A stretch of 35,422 nt of DNA from a virus: IMG/VR virus record IMGVR_UViG_3300042561_001225, positions 1 through 35,422 of that record; one strand, 5' to 3'. Numbering within the stretch: position 1 is the stretch's first letter; every line of letters begins with the position of its first letter. A program made the translations under genes and the position numbers. Positions 1 to 7,855 of this stretch are shown in pieces. The notes under the pieces were generated by a model that did no database searches, was not told the DNA's origin, and saw only the letters and a list, made by a program, of their open reading frames with translations.

Positions 1-1
1 C

Positions 2-1555
2 TTTGGATATACATCACAAAAAGGTCAAAGAGACACTAGTGAAGTATTCTACTATAACTCATTTGATGAAAAAATAGTTGTAACACCAGAAGAACAAAAA
101 GCAATTGCTATTATTCACTATACAAATCAAACTATTGATTTCTTCTATGGTGAAAAATTTGCACTAGAACCATATAACCCATCTAATCCAGAAGATACAA
201 CCGGTCAAGCAAGAAACTTTAAATTACATATTCCTTGGATTATGTGGCATAAAAATCCTGAATGTTGTTTTGGTCAAACATTCTGGGTTGATCCTCCAGG
301 ATTTGATGATAAGAATTTATTTGAAGTACATTATTTAGAATCTACAAAAAATGAAGGTATGAATCAACCTGGTATTAGGTATTACCATCTTTGGGATACA
401 AATCCAAATGCTAATGGATTACCAAGTAGGGTAGGTAAAGTATTCCCAGATAGTAAATTAGTTATTATTGATGATGAAGAAATTATTGCTGCAATGTCTT
501 ACAAATCAAACAGAAACTGGACATTAACAGCACCACAAGTTTCTTTAATAACACCAAATACTTGTGGTATACCAGGAACTACAAACGATGGAGTTTTAAC
601 TGGAAATGGAGAAACAATGTATATAACATATAGATTGTCAAATAGTACAACATTTACAAATTCATTACATTCTAACTATTATTCTAAAATAGTAGGAAAC
701 AACAATGAGTGTAATCCAAATGTATCACAAAATGTTGCTGTTAGATTTGGTGGTGAGTTTAATTGTTTAACTCAACCAAATGTACCAACAACCACAACAA
801 CCACAACAATACCAATTACAACAACAACTACAACTATGTTCTTTGAAACTTGTTACATTTTAACTCAAGATTTAAATGTAATAACAACAAATAGTGGTGA
901 TGGTTTAATTTGGTGTAATCAAGCGATATTGAATATTCCATTTACAACTGAAAACTCAAATTTTGCTTCAATTGAGAAAATTAAAACAATATATACAACA
1001 ACTACAACAACCGTTTGTCCGACAAATTGTGAATTACCAAGAGGTTTCTTAGCAGACACTTTCCAAGTTTTAGCACAAAAAGTTCCAACCGGACAAAGAC
1101 CAAATCCTTCTTTGTGGAAGATTATTGATTATACGTATTTAATTGAAAGTCAAAAAGTTAATGGATTTATAACACAAGAATCTTTAACTGGAACTACGTT
1201 TGTTGTAACAAAAGAAGAATACGAAAGCGCGCCATATTATAACTTAAATGATTATATTGATCTTGTACCAGTTGGAAATACCCAACCTAAGTTAAACTTT
1301 GGTGATGAATATTATTTTTACGGGTCTTTAGAAACCGACATTCAAGCAACAATTTATGAAATGAGGTATAAAATTAATTTAAGTGCTGCTGAATTTCAGA
1401 ATACAACTAATCCAACTTGGACTAAAGGAACTAAGTCATATATTACTGAGATCGCTTTACTTGATAGTAACAAAGATATTATGGTTATGTCTAAATTACA
1501 ATCACCGGTATTAAGACAAGGTATCCAACAATTTGTGGTCAAGATAGATTTCTAA
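2..1555 (+). CDS. Virion structural protein with poly-Thr linkers, 5' end missing
   Basis: The reading frame is open from base 2, so the gene begins before the window; 517 codons are visible before the stop. The first internal ATG (242) is only a Met inside an already open frame. Two threonine runs, at about visible residues 262-282 and 333-338, separate globular segments, and Cys pairs flank the second run. Such linkers are typical of large tail, baseplate or fibre proteins of Bacteroidota phages. No enzymatic motif is visible. The next gene starts 48 bases downstream on the same strand, and a second linker-rich protein lies nearby on the minus strand. The tail or fibre role is inferred from composition and context; no specific family was recognised. 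Confidence 0.6.
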   Translation, partial: FGYTSQKGQRDTSEVFYYNSFDEKIVVTPEEQKAIAIIHYTNQTIDFFYGEKFALEPYNPSNPEDTTGQARNFKLHIPWIMWHKNPECCFGQTFWVDPPGFDDKNLFEVHYLESTKNEGMNQPGIRYYHLWDTNPNANGLPSRVGKVFPDSKLVIIDDEEIIAAMSYKSNRNWTLTAPQVSLITPNTCGIPGTTNDGVLTGNGETMYITYRLSNSTTFTNSLHSNYYSKIVGNNNECNPNVSQNVAVRFGGEFNCLTQPNVPTTTTTTTIPITTTTTTMFFETCYILTQDLNVITTNSGDGLIWCNQAILNIPFTTENSNFASIEKIKTIYTTTTTTVCPTNCELPRGFLADTFQVLAQKVPTGQRPNPSLWKIIDYTYLIESQKVNGFITQESLTGTTFVVTKEEYESAPYYNLNDYIDLVPVGNTQPKLNFGDEYYFYGSLETDIQATIYEMRYKINLSAAEFQNTTNPTWTKGTKSYITEIALLDSNKDIMVMSKLQSPVLRQGIQQFVVKIDF

Positions 1556-1603
1556 ATCTTTAATTTGTTAAAGTTCCACATATATTTTTAAAAAAACTTT
1601 TTT

Positions 1604-2206
1604 ATGAAAAAATCGATAAAGAATTCACCAAAAGTTCTTGGTCTTGATATATCAACAAAAACTGTAGGTTTTGCTTTGTTTGATATTCAGTCAGGAGAAC
1701 TACTAGAATTGACACACATTTCACCAAAACCAAAAATAAATGACGATGACAAAATGAAAGAGTTATTATTAAAATCTGAAATTGTTGCGGAAAAAATAAA
1801 ACAATATGTAAACCTTGGTTTAGTAAAAGTTGTGATTGAAGAACCATTATTAAATTCAAATAATGTTTACACAATTCAAACATTGTTAAGATTTAATAGT
1901 TTTGTTTTTAAAGAGATATATAATATATTAGATATAATCCCAGAATTTATCTCAACTTACAATGCTAGAAAATTTGCTTGGCCAGATTTAGTACAAGAAA
2001 ACGATAAAGGGAAACACGTTTTATTTGGTGGGTTACCAAAAGATATTGATAAAAAAATGTTAATTTGGGAAAAAGTTGCTAAAAGAGAACCACAAATAAC
2101 CTGGCATTATACAAAAAATAATACACTCAAAAAAGAAAATTTCGATCAAACAGATGCCTATACTTGTGCTTTAGGTTATATGAGATTAAAAGAAATTTGG
2201 AAATAA
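1604..2206 (+). CDS. RuvC-like Holliday-junction resolvase (RNase H fold)
   Basis: This 200-aa protein has the order of acidic motifs expected of RuvC-like nucleases. The first strand reads LGLDISTKTVGFALF (D15), the second acidic strand VVIEEP (E79/E80), and the C-terminal helix DQTDAY (D181, D184). In this family the carboxylates bind two Mg2+ ions and cut four-way junctions. The likely role is to resolve branched DNA before packaging, the job done in T4 by the unrelated gp49. The length is close to bacterial RuvC (about 170 aa). The ATG at 1604 follows an A/T-rich leader without a Shine-Dalgarno site. A strong hairpin terminator follows. Another RNase-H-fold nuclease is possible, but the spacing favours RuvC. 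Confidence 0.75.
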   Translation: MKKSIKNSPKVLGLDISTKTVGFALFDIQSGELLELTHISPKPKINDDDKMKELLLKSEIVAEKIKQYVNLGLVKVVIEEPLLNSNNVYTIQTLLRFNSFVFKEIYNILDIIPEFISTYNARKFAWPDLVQENDKGKHVLFGGLPKDIDKKMLIWEKVAKREPQITWHYTKNNTLKKENFDQTDAYTCALGYMRLKEIWK

Positions 2207-2231
2207 TATCGTTTAAAATACCGATAATTTG

Positions 2232-2262
2232 AAATATCGTCTTTTTAGACGATATTTTTTTT
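2232..2262. terminator. Bidirectional rho-independent terminator
   Basis: A 10-bp perfect stem (2232-2241 with 2248-2257) with a 6-base loop is followed by a T run, and an A-rich stretch precedes it. It lies between the convergent resolvase gene (+) and the Pro-Thr fibre-like gene (-), so it can serve both. Confidence 0.85.
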
Positions 2263-2266
2263 GATA

Positions 2267-3304
2267 TTAACAAGGACCCCCTTGTGAAATATTAATATTC
2301 AACCCCGTTGGTCCTTCATAAGAACAAACAAGAATAGTAGCGTTTCCTGCAATATTAAATGTGACTAGTTCTCCAGTATCACAACTTCTAATGGTATATT
2401 GTGATTGATTATATGATAAATTTTGAACTTTATAACTAACACAAACTTGAGGTGTTGGTGTTGGGGTTAATGTTGGTGTAGGTGTTGGTGTTGGGGTTGG
2501 TGATGGACTTGGTAAAACATTACAAAATATACAACTTCCTTCATTTTCCGGACCATATTCATTTGTAACTTCTATTTTATCAACACCACTTATATTGTCA
2601 ACTAATCCAACATAAATAAAACATGTCGAAACGTCATTTATAAATCCACCGTAAACATAGTCCGGAATAATCGGATTACCCTTTGAATCTAAAATGTTTT
2701 GAGCTGAAAAATATTCAACACCGGTAGCACAATCAACAAATCGTTTACTATTTGCACAACTTATAATTCCTTCAAGTGTGTTAAATGTTACCAAACCTGT
2801 AAAATTACAAGGTCTATTAACATCTGGGGTTGGTGTTGGGGTTGGTGAAGATGTTGGTTGTGGTGTTGGGGTATATGTAAAACCAGTCACAACCATTGAA
2901 ACACTACCACAAAGATTTGTAGAACTTGGAGTTGGGGTTACAGTTGGTGTTGGAGTATTTGTTGGGGTTACAGTTGGTGTTGGAGTTACAGCACAATCAA
3001 AAATTGCATCAAAATCAATATTACAAACTGGGGTCGGTGTTGGGGTAGGTGGAAGACAAGGTCCAGATGAGAAAAAATCAGCACATAAATCTGGACAAGA
3101 ACTCAAACAAGGTGATTTCCCAAATAACAAACAAGTACCACCTAAAGTTGTTGACAAACACCAGCAATCATCAGTAAGCGAATAATAAATAACATAGGTT
3201 GAACCCGTGAAATAATCATACCCATTATATAATACTGGTCCTATTCCGTAATTATCGTCATAAGTCCCAGTTCCACTAATACAATAAACACTACTACAAG
3301 GCAT
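2267..3304 (-). CDS. Fibre/adhesin-like protein with Pro-Thr repeat linkers
   Basis: This 345-aa protein alternates small Cys-containing segments with four low-complexity Pro-Thr tracts (PTPTPTP, PTPTVTPTP, SPTPTPTP, SPTPTPTPTPT). The segments between carry repeated CxTG or CDTG-type turns, for example SCDTGEL near the C-terminus. Pro-Thr tracts form stiff extended spacers, so a surface-exposed fibre or adhesin with beads on a rod is likely. The upstream minus-strand gene (3305-3526) ends exactly where this one begins and contains a similar ICDTGS segment. It is therefore probably a related single-domain partner. No enzymatic or known receptor-binding motif was recognised. The antisense reading frame (Gly-Val repeats) is an artefact of the repeat. 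Confidence 0.6.
   Translation of the reverse strand: MPCSSVYCISGTGTYDDNYGIGPVLYNGYDYFTGSTYVIYYSLTDDCWCLSTTLGGTCLLFGKSPCLSSCPDLCADFFSSGPCLPPTPTPTPVCNIDFDAIFDCAVTPTPTVTPTNTPTPTVTPTPSSTNLCGSVSMVVTGFTYTPTPQPTSSPTPTPTPDVNRPCNFTGLVTFNTLEGIISCANSKRFVDCATGVEYFSAQNILDSKGNPIIPDYVYGGFINDVSTCFIYVGLVDNISGVDKIEVTNEYGPENEGSCIFCNVLPSPSPTPTPTPTPTLTPTPTPQVCVSYKVQNLSYNQSQYTIRSCDTGELVTFNIAGNATILVCSYEGPTGLNINISQGGPC
2451..3052. repeat. Imperfect hexamer repeats encoding Pro-Thr linkers
   Basis: Four tracts of G/T-rich hexamers (ggtgtt, ggggtt) lie at about 2451-2510, 2825-2873, 2928-2990 and 3028-3052. The third contains a perfect 26-bp direct repeat (2931-2956 and 2961-2986) at 30-bp spacing. Because the unit is 6 bp, gain or loss of units keeps the reading frame and changes only linker length. 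Confidence 0.8.
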
Positions 3305-3526
3305 TTATACAACAACTATTTGATTTATTTGACAACCATTATTGTCAACAACATTAATATTAAAACTTGTTAATGAACCAAGAGGTATTGGAACTTCAAA
3401 AACATAAGGAATATCACCAGTTGTTATTGTATTAACAAAATAACACACAGTTGAACCGGTATCACATATATAAACATTAAAAGGATTTTGTCCTGTTAAA
3501 TTTGAAATTGTTATGTCTGTTGGCAT
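3305..3526 (-). CDS. Small structural protein, fibre-associated
   Basis: This 73-aa protein starts MPTDITISN and is rich in Thr, Asn and beta-prone residues. It has one CDTGS turn and no hydrophobic signal. Its stop codon directly abuts the start of the 345-aa Pro-Thr protein, so the two are translated from one message. Its ICDTGSTVCYF segment resembles the SCDTGEL segment of that neighbour. This suggests a stand-alone copy of the same bead-like domain. A TATATTTATG sequence lies just upstream of its start on the minus strand. The function is inferred only from this association. Confidence 0.55.
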   Translation of the reverse strand: MPTDITISNLTGQNPFNVYICDTGSTVCYFVNTITTGDIPYVFEVPIPLGSLTSFNINVVDNNGCQINQIVVV

Positions 3527-3563
3527 ATAACATAAATATAGAAAATAAAAAAATCTTTTGAAG

Positions 3564-3594
3564 TTGTTTAATTAAAATATTTTATTTATATTTG
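3564..3594 (+). promoter_or_regulatory. Bacteroidota-type promoter for the replication operon
   Basis: TTG (3564-3566), a 20-base spacer and TATATTTG (3587-3594) match the Bacteroidota -33/-7 consensus (TTG, then TAnnTTTG). It sits 19 bases before the ATG at 3613, at the head of the long plus-strand operon. Confidence 0.55.
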
Positions 3595-3612
3595 TTTTTA
3601 AAATTAAAATTT

Positions 3613-4137
3613 ATGGGGTTAGATGTTAAAGAGTATTTTAATAAAAATCGTAGAGATCACTATTGGAATGAAAATAAAGAAAAATATCAAAAGTTTTTTA
3701 GACGACATTTAATTAATTTAAAAACCGCTGTAGATTTAGAAACATCCGAAACAGACCTTAAATTAGATACATATCGTTGGTTAGGATATATGGGTATTGG
3801 AACACAAGCCGGATTAAGTCTTGCAATTAGAACTGAAAAATCAAAAGAAACAAATAAAAAATTAGGTGATCACGTTATTGGTACTGTTGAAATTGGTAGA
3901 CACGTACATAGAGAATGTGAAAAATATAATTGGGATTATGACTATATGGTTAATACCTGGTTATATGAAAATCTTTGGATTTGGTCAACAATCATGGTTT
4001 CAAAATGTGAGCACAAGGATGAAAATATTGCGATAGATGCAAATAAAATAGAAGATAAAAGATTTCTAAAACATTATATTAATGTTTCAGATTTTTATGA
4101 ATCAAAAAGAAACGGTAAAAAATTAATATTTGATTAA
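3613..4137 (+). CDS. Hypothetical protein, first gene of replication operon
   Basis: This 174-aa soluble protein starts MGLDVKEYFNKNRR. The ATG at 3613 is preferred over a TTG at 3592 because the TTG lies inside the promoter -7 box. It is rich in aromatic and charged residues (many Tyr and Trp), mostly helical, with a His/Cys-containing middle (GRHVHRECEKYNWDYDY) and no recognised catalytic motif. It is 28 bases upstream of the primase gene, so a role in DNA replication or its early control is possible but unproven. I do not recognise the family. Confidence 0.6.
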   Translation: MGLDVKEYFNKNRRDHYWNENKEKYQKFFRRHLINLKTAVDLETSETDLKLDTYRWLGYMGIGTQAGLSLAIRTEKSKETNKKLGDHVIGTVEIGRHVHRECEKYNWDYDYMVNTWLYENLWIWSTIMVSKCEHKDENIAIDANKIEDKRFLKHYINVSDFYESKRNGKKLIFD

Positions 4138-4165
4138 GTGATATTTTTCATTTATATTATATTGA

Positions 4166-5071
4166 ATGGAAGACACAACAGAAGCACTAGTTGAATTATT
4201 GGAAGAAGTTTTAGGTGACCACGGGTTGCACTACCCAAACCGAGGTCAAATTTCCTTTAATTGTCCTGTATGTGATGAGGAAAGAAACAAGCATAATCTT
4301 GAAGTAAATTATTTCAACGACGTATATAAATGTTGGGCCTGTGGTGATAGTGAGGGAACTCACGGGTCATTAGGAAAATTGTTTGGTAAATTTGGGACCA
4401 AAAAACAAAAAAAATTATACAACATTTTAAGACCAGATGAAACAGAAAAAGTTGTAAAAACAAAAAAACCAAAAGTAGTTCTTCCAGAAAATTTTACATT
4501 ATTTAAAGATTCCCACCCAATATATCCCGTAAGAAAACAAGCGTATAATTATCTTAAAAGTCGTGGAATAACTGATGAAATAATTGAAAGGTTTGGTATT
4601 GGTTTTTGTGATAAAGGAAGTCACTCTGGAAGAATTGTAATACCATCATATGATAAAAATGGTAAACTTAACTATTATGTTGGAAGAAGTTGGGACATAA
4701 ACAGTAGGGCTAAATACCGTAATCCAGAAGCAGAAAAAGAAAAAATTATTTTTTGGGAAAATTTAATTGATTGGAATAAAGACATATATTTAGTTGAAGG
4801 AGCTTTTGATGGAATGTTTTTAGATAATCCGGTTGTGATGCTTGGAAAACATATGTCAGAACTTCTTTTTGATACAATCTACAATAATGCAAAAGGTGAT
4901 GTTATAATTTGTCTTGATGGTGATGCCTGGGTAAATGCTGTTAAACTGTATCACGAATTAAACGGTGGTGAATTGTGGGGTAGAGTAAAGATTGTGAAAC
5001 TCCCAAATGATAGGGATGTTTGTGACTTAAAAGGTCAAATAAATGATTATTATTATGAAATAAGAGATTAA
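4166..5071 (+). CDS. DnaG-type DNA primase (TOPRIM)
   Basis: This 301-aa primase synthesises RNA primers for lagging-strand replication. The N-terminal zinc-binding domain has CPVC (C33, C36) and CWAC (C56, C59). The central segment resembles the DnaG core, including SRGITDEIIERFGIGF and RIVIPSYD. The TOPRIM motifs are VEGAFDG (E211) and LDGDAW (D251, D253), which hold catalytic Mg2+. There is no helicase domain, so like T4 gp61 it should partner a separate helicase outside this window. Its stop codon overlaps the ATG of the next gene by one base, so translation is coupled to the nuclease. Assignment to the DnaG/TOPRIM class is firm; the exact subfamily is not. Confidence 0.85.
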   Translation: MEDTTEALVELLEEVLGDHGLHYPNRGQISFNCPVCDEERNKHNLEVNYFNDVYKCWACGDSEGTHGSLGKLFGKFGTKKQKKLYNILRPDETEKVVKTKKPKVVLPENFTLFKDSHPIYPVRKQAYNYLKSRGITDEIIERFGIGFCDKGSHSGRIVIPSYDKNGKLNYYVGRSWDINSRAKYRNPEAEKEKIIFWENLIDWNKDIYLVEGAFDGMFLDNPVVMLGKHMSELLFDTIYNNAKGDVIICLDGDAWVNAVKLYHELNGGELWGRVKIVKLPNDRDVCDLKGQINDYYYEIRD

Positions 5072-5934
5072 TGGATTTACATAAAGTAGCTGAAGAAATA
5101 CGAGAAATTTTAAATAAAAAACGAGAAGAACTAAAATTAACTTTTGAAGAAGACGCTCATAAATATACAATGTTGGACCTTGATGGAAATTTGAGAACTG
5201 ATTTTCCATCTGTATCAAAAGTGATGAAACTTTTCTATGATGAATTTCCAACAGAAAAGAAAGCTTATGAAATGTCTGGAGGAGATCCAGATGAGACAGA
5301 ACGACTTTTAGCTGAATGGGCCGAAAAGGGTGTAAGATCAACAAATATGGGATCCCGCGTTCACTATTTCTTGGAAGAACACGTATTAAAAGAATTTAAT
5401 ATCAATAAAAATGTGAGACAACCAATATTTGAATGTGATATACAACAACTTGTTGTAAGTGATACTATGATTGTTGCTGGTAAAAATTACATTGAATTAT
5501 TAAAACAAAGAGGTTGTGTTTTACTTGATACTGAAATTGTTTTAGGGCATCCAGAACTTGGATATACCGGTCAGCCGGATAAAGTTTGGTTGGTTATAAG
5601 CACAAAAGGAGAAATTGGTATTTTAATAACGGACTGGAAAACAAACCAGGAAAAAAACTTTATAGTTCAAAAGTATATAAAACCAATGAGACCACCGTTT
5701 GAGTATCTACCAAATAATGCTCTTGGTCACTATAAAACACAATTACCACTTTACGGTAAATTACTTTTAAAAATGTTAGAAAGGTCAAAATATGAAGATA
5801 TAAAACTACTAGGCTGTATTATTGTAAGACTAACTGAAGATAGGGAATATGTTGAATATAGAGTAGATAAAAATACAATTGATACAATACTCGAAATGGA
5901 TATACAATCAGAATTGACAAATTTAAAAAAATAA
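5071..5934 (+). CDS. PD-(D/E)XK superfamily nuclease (RecB/Cas4-like)
   Basis: This 287-aa protein has the motif order of RecB-family PD-(D/E)XK nucleases. It shows a PSVSKVMK segment near residue 46, a MGSRVHYFLEEH helix (H98), a TEIVLG strand (E155), TGQPDKVW (D170) and the core ITDWKT (D188, K190). These residues bind metal and cut DNA. In phages such proteins act as exonucleases or single-strand nucleases in recombination and replication. It starts one base into the primase stop codon, which links it to replication. No helicase or Fe-S Cys cluster is present, so it is a single-domain nuclease. Superfamily is confident; substrate polarity is unknown. Confidence 0.75.
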   Translation: MDLHKVAEEIREILNKKREELKLTFEEDAHKYTMLDLDGNLRTDFPSVSKVMKLFYDEFPTEKKAYEMSGGDPDETERLLAEWAEKGVRSTNMGSRVHYFLEEHVLKEFNINKNVRQPIFECDIQQLVVSDTMIVAGKNYIELLKQRGCVLLDTEIVLGHPELGYTGQPDKVWLVISTKGEIGILITDWKTNQEKNFIVQKYIKPMRPPFEYLPNNALGHYKTQLPLYGKLLLKMLERSKYEDIKLLGCIIVRLTEDREYVEYRVDKNTIDTILEMDIQSELTNLKK

Positions 5935-6039
5935 ATTATATTTTGGTATGGAAACTTACATTACATTAAGCTGGTACTACAACACAAGTTGGGACCACGA
6001 AAAATTTGGAAAAATAAACATAAATTATATTTTAGTATG
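5931..6039 (+). repeat. Duplicated 20-bp translation leader
   Basis: The segment ataaattatatttt followed by GGTATG at 5931-5950 recurs at 6020-6039 with a single G/A difference (19 of 20 identical). Each copy ends in the ATG of a small gene. The copies may be an A/T-rich initiation signal or the trace of a local duplication. Confidence 0.6.
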
Positions 6040-6040
6040 A
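5948..6040 (+). CDS. Tiny ORF, 30 aa
   Basis: METYITLSWYYNTSWDHEKF begins this 30-codon frame. Its TGA overlaps the ATG of the next gene (ATGA), the usual coupling pattern here, and its leader is nearly identical to that of the next gene. It is aromatic-rich with no recognised motif. Tight packing and the shared leader favour translation, but a spurious frame cannot be excluded. Confidence 0.4.
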   Translation: METYITLSWYYNTSWDHEKFGKININYILV

Positions 6041-6285
6041 AATTATATATGACAAAAACTTATTCTGTTTTTGAATCTTATGGACCGATTGAAGTCAACC
6101 TTGAAGATTATCCAGAACTTGAAGGAAAAACAGAAGAAGAAATCCTTGAACACTTTAATTCAATAATGTACGAAGAAACTATTAAAGATGGTAGTGAATC
6201 AACATTAGTTGACGAATTTCAGTTTAACACTGAAATGATAAAACAAAAATATTCCAATGAGGAAGAAGAAATCGTAAATTACTAA
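6037..6285 (+). CDS. Hypothetical acidic protein, 82 aa
   Basis: The start at 6037 (MKLYMTKTYSVFES) is chosen over an upstream TTG at 5989 because it carries the duplicated leader and overlaps the preceding TGA; the ATG at 6049 is an alternative. The product is acidic with a LEDYPELEGKTEEEILEHF segment and an acidic C-terminal tail, and it has no known motif. It sits one base before the zinc-ribbon gene in the replication operon. Function unknown. Confidence 0.55.
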   Translation: MKLYMTKTYSVFESYGPIEVNLEDYPELEGKTEEEILEHFNSIMYEETIKDGSESTLVDEFQFNTEMIKQKYSNEEEEIVNY

Positions 6286-6286
6286 T

Positions 6287-6502
6287 ATGGATGATATTAT
6301 TAAACCAAGAATTGATTTAAAACAACAAGAAACACTTAAATGTGAAAAGTGTGAATCAAAATTCTTCAAAGAAGTTGTAATGATAAAAAAAGTACCAAAA
6401 CTCTTAACTGGAAGCCCGGAAGATACATTGGTACCATTCCCAACTTATATGTGTAATGATTGTGGACATGTAAATAAAGATTTTGAATTATTTGACAAAT
6501 AA
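6287..6502 (+). CDS. Small zinc-ribbon protein
   Basis: This 71-aa protein has two CxxC knuckles, KCEKCES (C19, C22) and MCNDCGH (C56, C59), separated by a 33-residue hairpin region. That is the geometry of a zinc ribbon, a fold often used for DNA, RNA or protein contacts. It is short, soluble and lies in the replication operon between hypothetical genes. A transcription or replication accessory role is plausible, but nothing more specific can be read. Confidence 0.65.
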   Translation: MDDIIKPRIDLKQQETLKCEKCESKFFKEVVMIKKVPKLLTGSPEDTLVPFPTYMCNDCGHVNKDFELFDK

Positions 6503-6503
6503 A

Positions 6504-6650
6504 ATGGAAATAGGAAAAATGACAATTAGTGAAGCTTATCCTCATTTAAACACAATTGCATTAGCATATGGTTTAAAGTTAAATAGAGTTAAAGATTTTA
6601 AATTCACTAGACTTATTTTAGTAAACCTTTACAATAGAGAATTAGTATGA
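6504..6650 (+). CDS. Small hypothetical protein, 48 aa
   Basis: MEIGKMTISEAYPHLNTIAL begins a 48-codon frame that starts one base after the upstream stop, and its TGA overlaps the next ATG (ATGA at 6647). It is predicted helical and basic in the second half (YGLKLNRVKDFKF). The perfect fit between its neighbours supports it as real. No family recognised. Confidence 0.55.
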   Translation: MEIGKMTISEAYPHLNTIALAYGLKLNRVKDFKFTRLILVNLYNRELV

Positions 6651-6898
6651 CACACAAAGAATTTTACTTTTGGTTAGAAGGTTATTTACACGGTAGGTTA
6701 GAGAATAAACATATACAAATAACACCAATTATTGAAAAAATGAATGAAGTTAAGGATCTTGACCCATTTTTTCCAAATCAAAAAATTACAGTACCATCAC
6801 CATTCAATCCTATTGTTATACCATTAAAAAAAGATGACGACCCATATAAACCACCTTTTACAATTACTTGTGAAACAAAACAACAATTAAATGATTAA
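6647..6898 (+). CDS. Hypothetical protein, 83 aa
   Basis: It starts MTHKEFYFWLEGYLHGRLEN. The N-terminal FYFWLEGYL segment is a short amphipathic helix, and the C-terminal half is Pro-rich (FFPNQKITVPSPFNP, KPPFTITC) and probably extended. It overlaps the preceding gene by 4 bases and the following one by 8. No enzymatic motif is present. Function unknown. Confidence 0.6.
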   Translation: MTHKEFYFWLEGYLHGRLENKHIQITPIIEKMNEVKDLDPFFPNQKITVPSPFNPIVIPLKKDDDPYKPPFTITCETKQQLND

Positions 6899-7076
6899 AA
6901 AAATTAAAAGATTAGCCGCTCTTTCTATAAAATTTGTAGCAAACCACTATGGGTATAAAATTGTAATGGTTAAAATGGGTAATGGTGAAGTTATTATTGA
7001 AGGCGATAAGGAATTATTAAAATATACCGACATATCTGGATATACATTTAAAAAAGAACCATTAAAAAGAAAATAA
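6891..7076 (+). CDS. Small basic protein, 61 aa
   Basis: This Lys-rich 61-aa protein (MIKKIKRLAALSIKFVANHY) overlaps the previous gene by 8 bases, and its final base is the first base of the next ATG. It has a basic N-terminal helix and a short beta-like C-terminal half (GNGEVIIEGDKELLKYTD). It could bind nucleic acid by charge. No family recognised; it is supported mainly by operon packing. Confidence 0.55.
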   Translation: MIKKIKRLAALSIKFVANHYGYKIVMVKMGNGEVIIEGDKELLKYTDISGYTFKKEPLKRK

Positions 7077-7855
7077 TGATTAAAAAAATAATACATTTTT
7101 CAGATTTACATATTCGTCTTTTTAAAGATCACGACTTGTATAAATCAATTTTGGAAACAGCACTTGAAAAGTGGAAAGAAATAAAACCAGACCGAATTGT
7201 TTTTACTGGTGACTTAGTACATTCAAAAAATCAAATGACCCCAGAACTTATTGAAATGGTTAGATGGGTATTAACAGAATGTTCTTCTATTGCACCAACA
7301 ATTATTATACCTGGAAATCACGATTTTTTGGTAAATAATACAGAACGACTTGACGCTTTAACACCAATTATAACATCACTAAATAATAAAAACATTTTTT
7401 ATTATAAAGACCGTGGTGTTTACGAAGATGATAATATTAGCTGGTGTGTATATTCACAATACCAAGGAAATATACCACCAGATTTAAATGTTGCAACCGG
7501 TATTAAAGTTGGTCTATTTCACGGACCAATACAAGGAATGAAAACGGATTTAGGTTTTGATTTTGGTGAAGAGGCGTATGATGTTGAAAAGTTTGATGGT
7601 CTTGATATTGTACTATGTGGAGACATTCATAAAAGACAAGAATTTAAATTTAAAACTGGTAAAGGGTATATGATTGGGTCACCAATCCAACAGAATATTG
7701 GTGAGAGTATCAGAAACCACGGTTTCGGAACTTATGATTTCGGAACCAAAGAATATACGTATACAGATTTATTCAACCCAAAGCCATTTTTAAAGTTTTC
7801 CATAAAATCATTTGAAGATATTGAAAATGGAACAGAAAAACTCCAAAATTTTTGA
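7076..7855 (+). CDS. Recombination nuclease subunit, SbcD/Mre11-like (T4 gp47-like)
   Basis: A 259-aa calcineurin-like phosphoesterase with the full Mre11/SbcD motif set: SDLHI (D10, H12), GDLVHS (D46), PGNHDF (N81, H82), LFHGP (H149) and CGDIHKRQ (H185). These residues bind two Mn2+ and cut DNA ends. With the SbcC-like ATPase at 9181 it would form the 46/47-type complex that processes ends and degrades host DNA. It is shorter than T4 gp47 (about 339 aa) because most of the C-terminal capping region is missing. Its end overlaps the coiled-coil gene by 29 bases. Three small genes separate it from its partner, unlike the compact T4 arrangement. Confidence 0.85.
   Translation: MIKKIIHFSDLHIRLFKDHDLYKSILETALEKWKEIKPDRIVFTGDLVHSKNQMTPELIEMVRWVLTECSSIAPTIIIPGNHDFLVNNTERLDALTPIITSLNNKNIFYYKDRGVYEDDNISWCVYSQYQGNIPPDLNVATGIKVGLFHGPIQGMKTDLGFDFGEEAYDVEKFDGLDIVLCGDIHKRQEFKFKTGKGYMIGSPIQQNIGESIRNHGFGTYDFGTKEYTYTDLFNPKPFLKFSIKSFEDIENGTEKLQNF

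Noticed and set aside
1558-1573. Small hairpin CTTTAA-TTTG-TTAAAG after the first gene as terminator
   Set aside because: A 6-bp A/T-rich stem without a following T run is too weak to call.
2778-3185. Plus-strand frame rich in Gly-Val repeats
   Set aside because: It is the antisense of the Pro-Thr repeat tracts; the repeat keeps the opposite frame open and the protein has no natural composition.
3592-3612. TTG start upstream of the first operon gene
   Set aside because: It lies in the TATATTTG promoter box, so it would not be on the transcript.
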